DNA of 23,688 nucleotides from JAEZJZ01 sp964450265 (GTDB lineage: Bacteria; Bacillota; UBA994; UBA5500), in contig CAYVCY010000016.1 of assembly GCA_964450265.1 (NCBI GenBank), positions 1 through 23,688 on the forward strand. The letters are read 5' to 3'. The notes under the pieces are model-generated. The model saw only the letters and a list, made by a program, of their open reading frames with translations. It did not search any database and had not been told where the DNA came from. The stretch's first letter is position 1; each line of letters opens with the position of its first letter. Below, piece after piece: positions 22,518 through 23,688 of the stretch. Position numbers and translations under genes: made by a program.

Positions 22518-23640
22518 ATGACTATGCTCGTCGATACCAGTTTACAGCGCAGGACGCTGGCCGAACTAGAGGGGATCATTGTTGAAGTAGGTGATTCACT
22601 TTGACCTGCCGGCAAAGCAGGCCAGATTGGACGAACTGACGGCCCAGCAATCCAAAGCGGACTTTTGGGGTGATCAGAAGCAGGCCCAAGCGGTGATCGC
22701 CGAGTCTAATCGGTTACGGGGGCAGATCGATTCGGTACAGGCGATGCGTCAGCAGGTGAGCGATGCGCTGGAATTGCTGGACTTGGTCAGTGAGGCAGCG
22801 GACGAGTCCCTGCTTAAGGAGTTGACCATCCAAATCGAGCAGCTAGGGCGGCAGGTGCAGAAGTTGCAGTTGGATACGCTGCTGTCCGGACCCTACGATC
22901 AACACAACGCCATCTTGAATATCCATCCCGGCGCCGGAGGAACTGAGTCTCAGGACTGGGCCGCAATGCTGTTGCGCATGTATACTCGGTGGGCCGAGGG
23001 AAATGGTTTCAAGGTGGAGGTGTTGGATTATCTGGGCGGCGACGAAGCCGGGTTGAAGAACGTGACGCTGCTGGTCAGCGGAGCGTTGGCCTATGGATAT
23101 CTGCGCTCCGAAAAGGGGGTGCATCGCCTGGTGCGCATCTCCCCCTTTGATTCTTCAGGGCGTCGGCATACCAGTTTTGCAGCGGTGGAAGTGATGCCTG
23201 AGATAGTCGACAACGATCAGATCGAGATCAAGACAGAGGATCTGCGGATCGACACTTACCGTTCAGGGGGTGCCGGTGGCCAGCATGTGAATAAGACCGA
23301 TTCCGCGGTGCGGATCACCCATTTGCCCACCGGGATCGTTACCCAGTGTCAAAACGAGCGCTCTCAGTATTCCAACCGCGAGACGGCCCTGCGCATGCTG
23401 CGCTCCAAACTGGCGGAAAGGCAGATAGAAGAGCAGGAGAGCGAGCTGGCAGAACTCCGGGGAGAGGTGAAGGGTATCGCCTGGGGCAATCAGATTCGCT
23501 CCTATGTCTTTCATCCCTATAGCATGGTCAAGGACCACCGCACCGATGCTGAAATGGGCAACGTTCAGGCCGTGATGGATGGCGATATCGATGATTTTAT
23601 AGATGCTTATCTGCGCTCGCCACTGAACCGCCGGGCCTAG
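22518..23640 (+). CDS. prfB: Peptide chain release factor 2, expressed by programmed +1 frameshift
   Basis: RF2 reads UGA and UAA stop codons and releases the finished protein. Translation from ATG 22518 (GGGAGGAG upstream) gives 28 codons ending at an in-frame TGA 22602-22604. A +1 slip at CTT-TGA-C continues at GAC 22603 to TAG 23638, for a total of 373 aa, normal for RF2. The stop-recognition motif SPF is at 23140-23148 and the catalytic GGQ at 23275-23283. The 5' segment (MTMLVDTSLQRRTLAELEGI) matches RF2 N-termini, confirming that both frames belong to one gene. GTG 22591 would give a truncated protein and is not the true start. RF2 shortage raises slippage, an autoregulatory loop. Confidence 0.97.
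22584..22605 (+). promoter_or_regulatory. RF2 programmed +1 frameshift site
   Basis: The slippery CTT (22599-22601) is followed by TGA and C (22602-22605), the poorly terminating UGAC context. The Shine-Dalgarno-like AGGTGAT (22589-22595) lies just upstream, as in the classical prfB signal. The spacer here is about 4 nt after AGGTGA. The zero frame ends and the +1 frame begins at this point. Confidence 0.95.
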
Positions 23641-23688
23641 AGGGACGGGGTTCACCGGAGTCTGGGACGGGTTAAACCAAGTTGAGTC

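Noticed and set aside
22591..23640. prfB read as a pseudogene or as a gene starting at GTG 22591.
   Set aside because: The broken frame coincides exactly with the classical RF2 frameshift signal, and both halves carry RF2 sequence.

Overview
The window reads as chromosomal DNA of a moderately GC-rich member of the Bacillota (Firmicutes). The strongest evidence is gene order: comFA ... comFC - hpf - secA - prfB is the arrangement known from Bacillus and relatives. Supporting signs are AGGAGG-type ribosome binding sites, GTG starts, a sigma-A promoter, a match to the sigma-H consensus, and a Tad locus with no secretin gene. No rRNA, tRNA, transposase or CRISPR array is visible. The class cannot be resolved from sequence alone; a deep-branching clostridial or Limnochordia-like lineage is a guess.

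Layout. (1) 1-7674: a tad (Flp/type IVc) pilus operon, all on +. It runs from the probable tail of a flp pilin gene at the left edge through prepilin peptidase, TadE, a TadG-like protein, CpaB, a receiver-CpaE fusion, CpaF, TadB and TadC to a DUF192 protein. Several junctions overlap as ATGA or TGATG, implying coupled translation. (2) 7675-7831: an intergenic gap with a 58-bp near-perfect palindrome. (3) 7832-15244: recD2 helicase, comFA, a REP-like hairpin array, the pxpABC 5-oxoprolinase genes, and comFC, closed by a good terminator. The pxp genes sit between the two com genes. (4) 15298-16776, minus strand: an EVE-domain protein followed by an S9-family alpha/beta hydrolase. (5) 17049-17943: a cold-shock protein with its own promoter and terminator, then long-form hpf behind a sigma-H-like promoter. 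(6) 18255-19586: an uncharacterised two-part protein with a nucleotidyltransferase-like N-terminal half. (7) 19750-23640: secA and prfB. prfB needs a programmed +1 frameshift at an in-frame TGA.

How the genes fit together. The tad genes build an envelope-spanning pilus. ComFA, ComFC and RecD2 act on DNA in the cytoplasm; in other bacteria ComFA and ComFC serve DNA uptake. Their adjacency suggests, without proving, that this Tad pilus could serve natural transformation. hpf, secA and prfB are housekeeping genes for ribosome hibernation, secretion and termination.

The least explained parts are the 443-aa protein before secA, the palindromic intergenic elements, and the 310-bp structured gap before that protein. 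I saw no clear phage, toxin-antitoxin or defence system.
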